A stretch of 64,000 nt of DNA, from the NCBI RefSeq assembly GCF_900290235.1, contig NZ_OLMK01000026.1, positions 248,001 to 312,000 of the forward strand. Reading direction: 5' to 3'. This document shows, piece by piece, positions 63,153 through 64,000 of this stretch. The stretch is from Streptomyces sp. MA5143a (GTDB lineage Bacteria; Actinomycetota; Actinomycetes; Streptomycetales; Streptomycetaceae). The position numbers and the translations under genes are program-made. Under the pieces are notes generated by a model that saw only the letters and a program-made list of their open reading frames with translations, was not told the origin of the DNA and searched no databases. The first letter of the stretch is position 1; each line of letters starts with the position of its first letter.

Positions 63153-63875
63153 GGGGACCCCTCCCGGGCCGGGGCCCCATCCGGTGCCGGTGCCGGTGCC
63201 CTCCCGGGCCGGTGCCGGTGCCCTCCCGGGCCGGTGCCGTCATCTCCGGGCCGGGGCCTATCCCGAGCCGGGGCCTGTCCCGGGCCGAGGCCCTCATCCC
63301 CGAGCTGGGGCCGTCATCCCCGGGCCGGGACCCATCCCGGGCCGAGGCTCTCATCCTCGGGCGGGACTCATTTCCGGGCCGGGACCCCTTCCCGGGCCGG
63401 GTCCTATCCCGGGCCGGGACCCATCCCGGCCGGGGCCCATCCCGGCCGGGGCCCTCATCCTCGGGCGGGACTCATTTCCGGGCCGGGACCCCTCCCTGGG
63501 GCCGGGTCCTATCCCGGGCCGGGACCCATCCCGGCCCGAGGCTCTCATCCTCGGGCGGGACTCATTTCCGGGCCGGGACCCCTCCCCGGGGCCGGGTCCT
63601 ATCCCGCGCCGGACCCATCCCGGCCGGGGCCCTCATCCTCGGCCGGGACCCCTTCCCGGGCCGGGTCCTATCCTGAGCCGGGACCCATCCCGGCCGGGGC
63701 CCTCATCCTCGGCCGGGACCCCTCCCCGGGCCGGGTCCTATCCCGAGCCGGGGCCCATCCCCGAGCCGGGGCCCATCCCCGTGCCGGCACTCACCCCCGT
63801 GCCGGCACCCATCCCCGAGCCGGCACCCATCCCCGAGCCGGCACCCATCCCCGAGCCGGGACCCACCCCGAGACC
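63153..63875. repeat. GC-rich minisatellite of CCGGGCCGGGACCCATCC-like units
   Basis: About 700 bp is made of degenerate 16-20 bp units such as CGGGCCGGGACCCATCCC and CCCGAGCCGGCACCCATC, in several higher-order blocks of about 80-110 bp. It contains no gene; the open frames across it are repeats. It separates the dehydrogenase gene from a minus-strand gene at the edge. Confidence 0.85.
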
Positions 63876-64000
63876 TCAGGGCCGCTCGGCGGTGTCCCGT
63901 TCCTCCGCCGTCGGCAGGACGTCGTGCGCCGTTCCGGTCAGGGACGCGGAGTCCGACGGCGCACCGCCGTCCGCCGTGGCGGTGGCGACCGCCGGCTGCC
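63876..64000 (-). CDS. C-terminal end of a gene (partial)
   Basis: A minus-strand frame is open from the window edge to TGA at 63876-63878. It encodes about 41 residues ending TAHDVLPTAEERDTAERP, with full Streptomyces codon bias and low-complexity Ala/Asp/Ser composition typical of protein tails. The family cannot be told from this fragment. Confidence 0.5.
   Translation of the reverse strand, partial: QPAVATATADGGAPSDSASLTGTAHDVLPTAEERDTAERP

Noticed and set aside
63153..63875. CRISPR-like or coding repeat region
   Set aside because: Degenerate minisatellite units of 16-20 bp without unique spacers; frames are repeat artefacts.

Overview
The window is chromosomal DNA of a Streptomyces-type actinomycete. 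GC content is very high, third codon positions are almost all G or C, GTG starts are common, and many gene pairs overlap at ATGA. The gene order (HtrA-like protease, Ser tRNA, MaoC/DUF35 operon, ECF-type sigma factor, acyl-CoA ligase, giant PAS/REC protein, SSI inhibitor, two-component/glycosyltransferase operon, two SigB-type sigma factors, tadA, upp) resembles the SCO3970-SCO4050 part of the S. coelicolor chromosome core, close to oriC. That comparison is from memory, not from a search. A perfect ParB-binding site (parS) at 17776-17791 fits an origin-proximal position.

Layout. 1-10 kb: a prim-pol protein, a secreted protein, a DUF5926/SEC-C protein, an RsbW-type anti-sigma kinase, GDPD, the HtrA-like protease, tRNA-Ser(TGA), and an HTH regulator facing a small membrane protein. 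10-18 kb: small conserved proteins, an orphan MT0933-like antitoxin, a second prim-pol protein, then an operon resembling ChsH2-ChsH1-Ltp2 (acyl-CoA dehydratase plus retro-aldolase), a SigE-family sigma factor and a fatty acyl-CoA ligase, with palindromic operator candidates. 18-25 kb: a 1761-residue PAS/pseudokinase/REC protein with a linker of about 980 residues, an SSI-type protease inhibitor, tRNA-Ser(GCT) and tRNA-Arg(ACG). 25-29 kb: a small accessory stretch (lipoprotein, hypothetical proteins, MSMEG_6728-like, DUF2797, ABM domain). 29-36 kb: a coupled operon of response regulator, sensor kinase, GT2-GtrA and GT39 enzymes, probably for envelope glycosylation. 36-43 kb: two efflux loci, one MFS gene with tandem operators and a TetR gene, the other MarR-MFS-YceI-F420 oxidoreductase. 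43-54 kb: a SigN-like and a SigF-like sigma factor, small stress and membrane proteins, tRNA-Ser(CGA), tadA with its partner, upp, LytR_C, and an HhH-GPD DNA repair protein.

54-57 kb holds the most notable module. A near-perfect DmdR/DtxR iron box (54333-54351) lies between a siderophore-interacting reductase and a divergent, translationally coupled pair: a cytoplasmic penicillin-acylase-type Ntn hydrolase and an IucB/RhbD-like acetyltransferase. This looks like an iron-controlled locus for processing or recycling a siderophore inside the cell. The window ends with a cupin, a CopC-CopD fusion, DUF72, a TauD-type dioxygenase, an NAD-dependent dehydrogenase and a minisatellite of about 700 bp.

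No CRISPR array, insertion sequence, prophage or biosynthetic megasynthase was seen. Coordinates come from reading ORFs and start sites by eye. Family names are recognised from motifs, not from searches.
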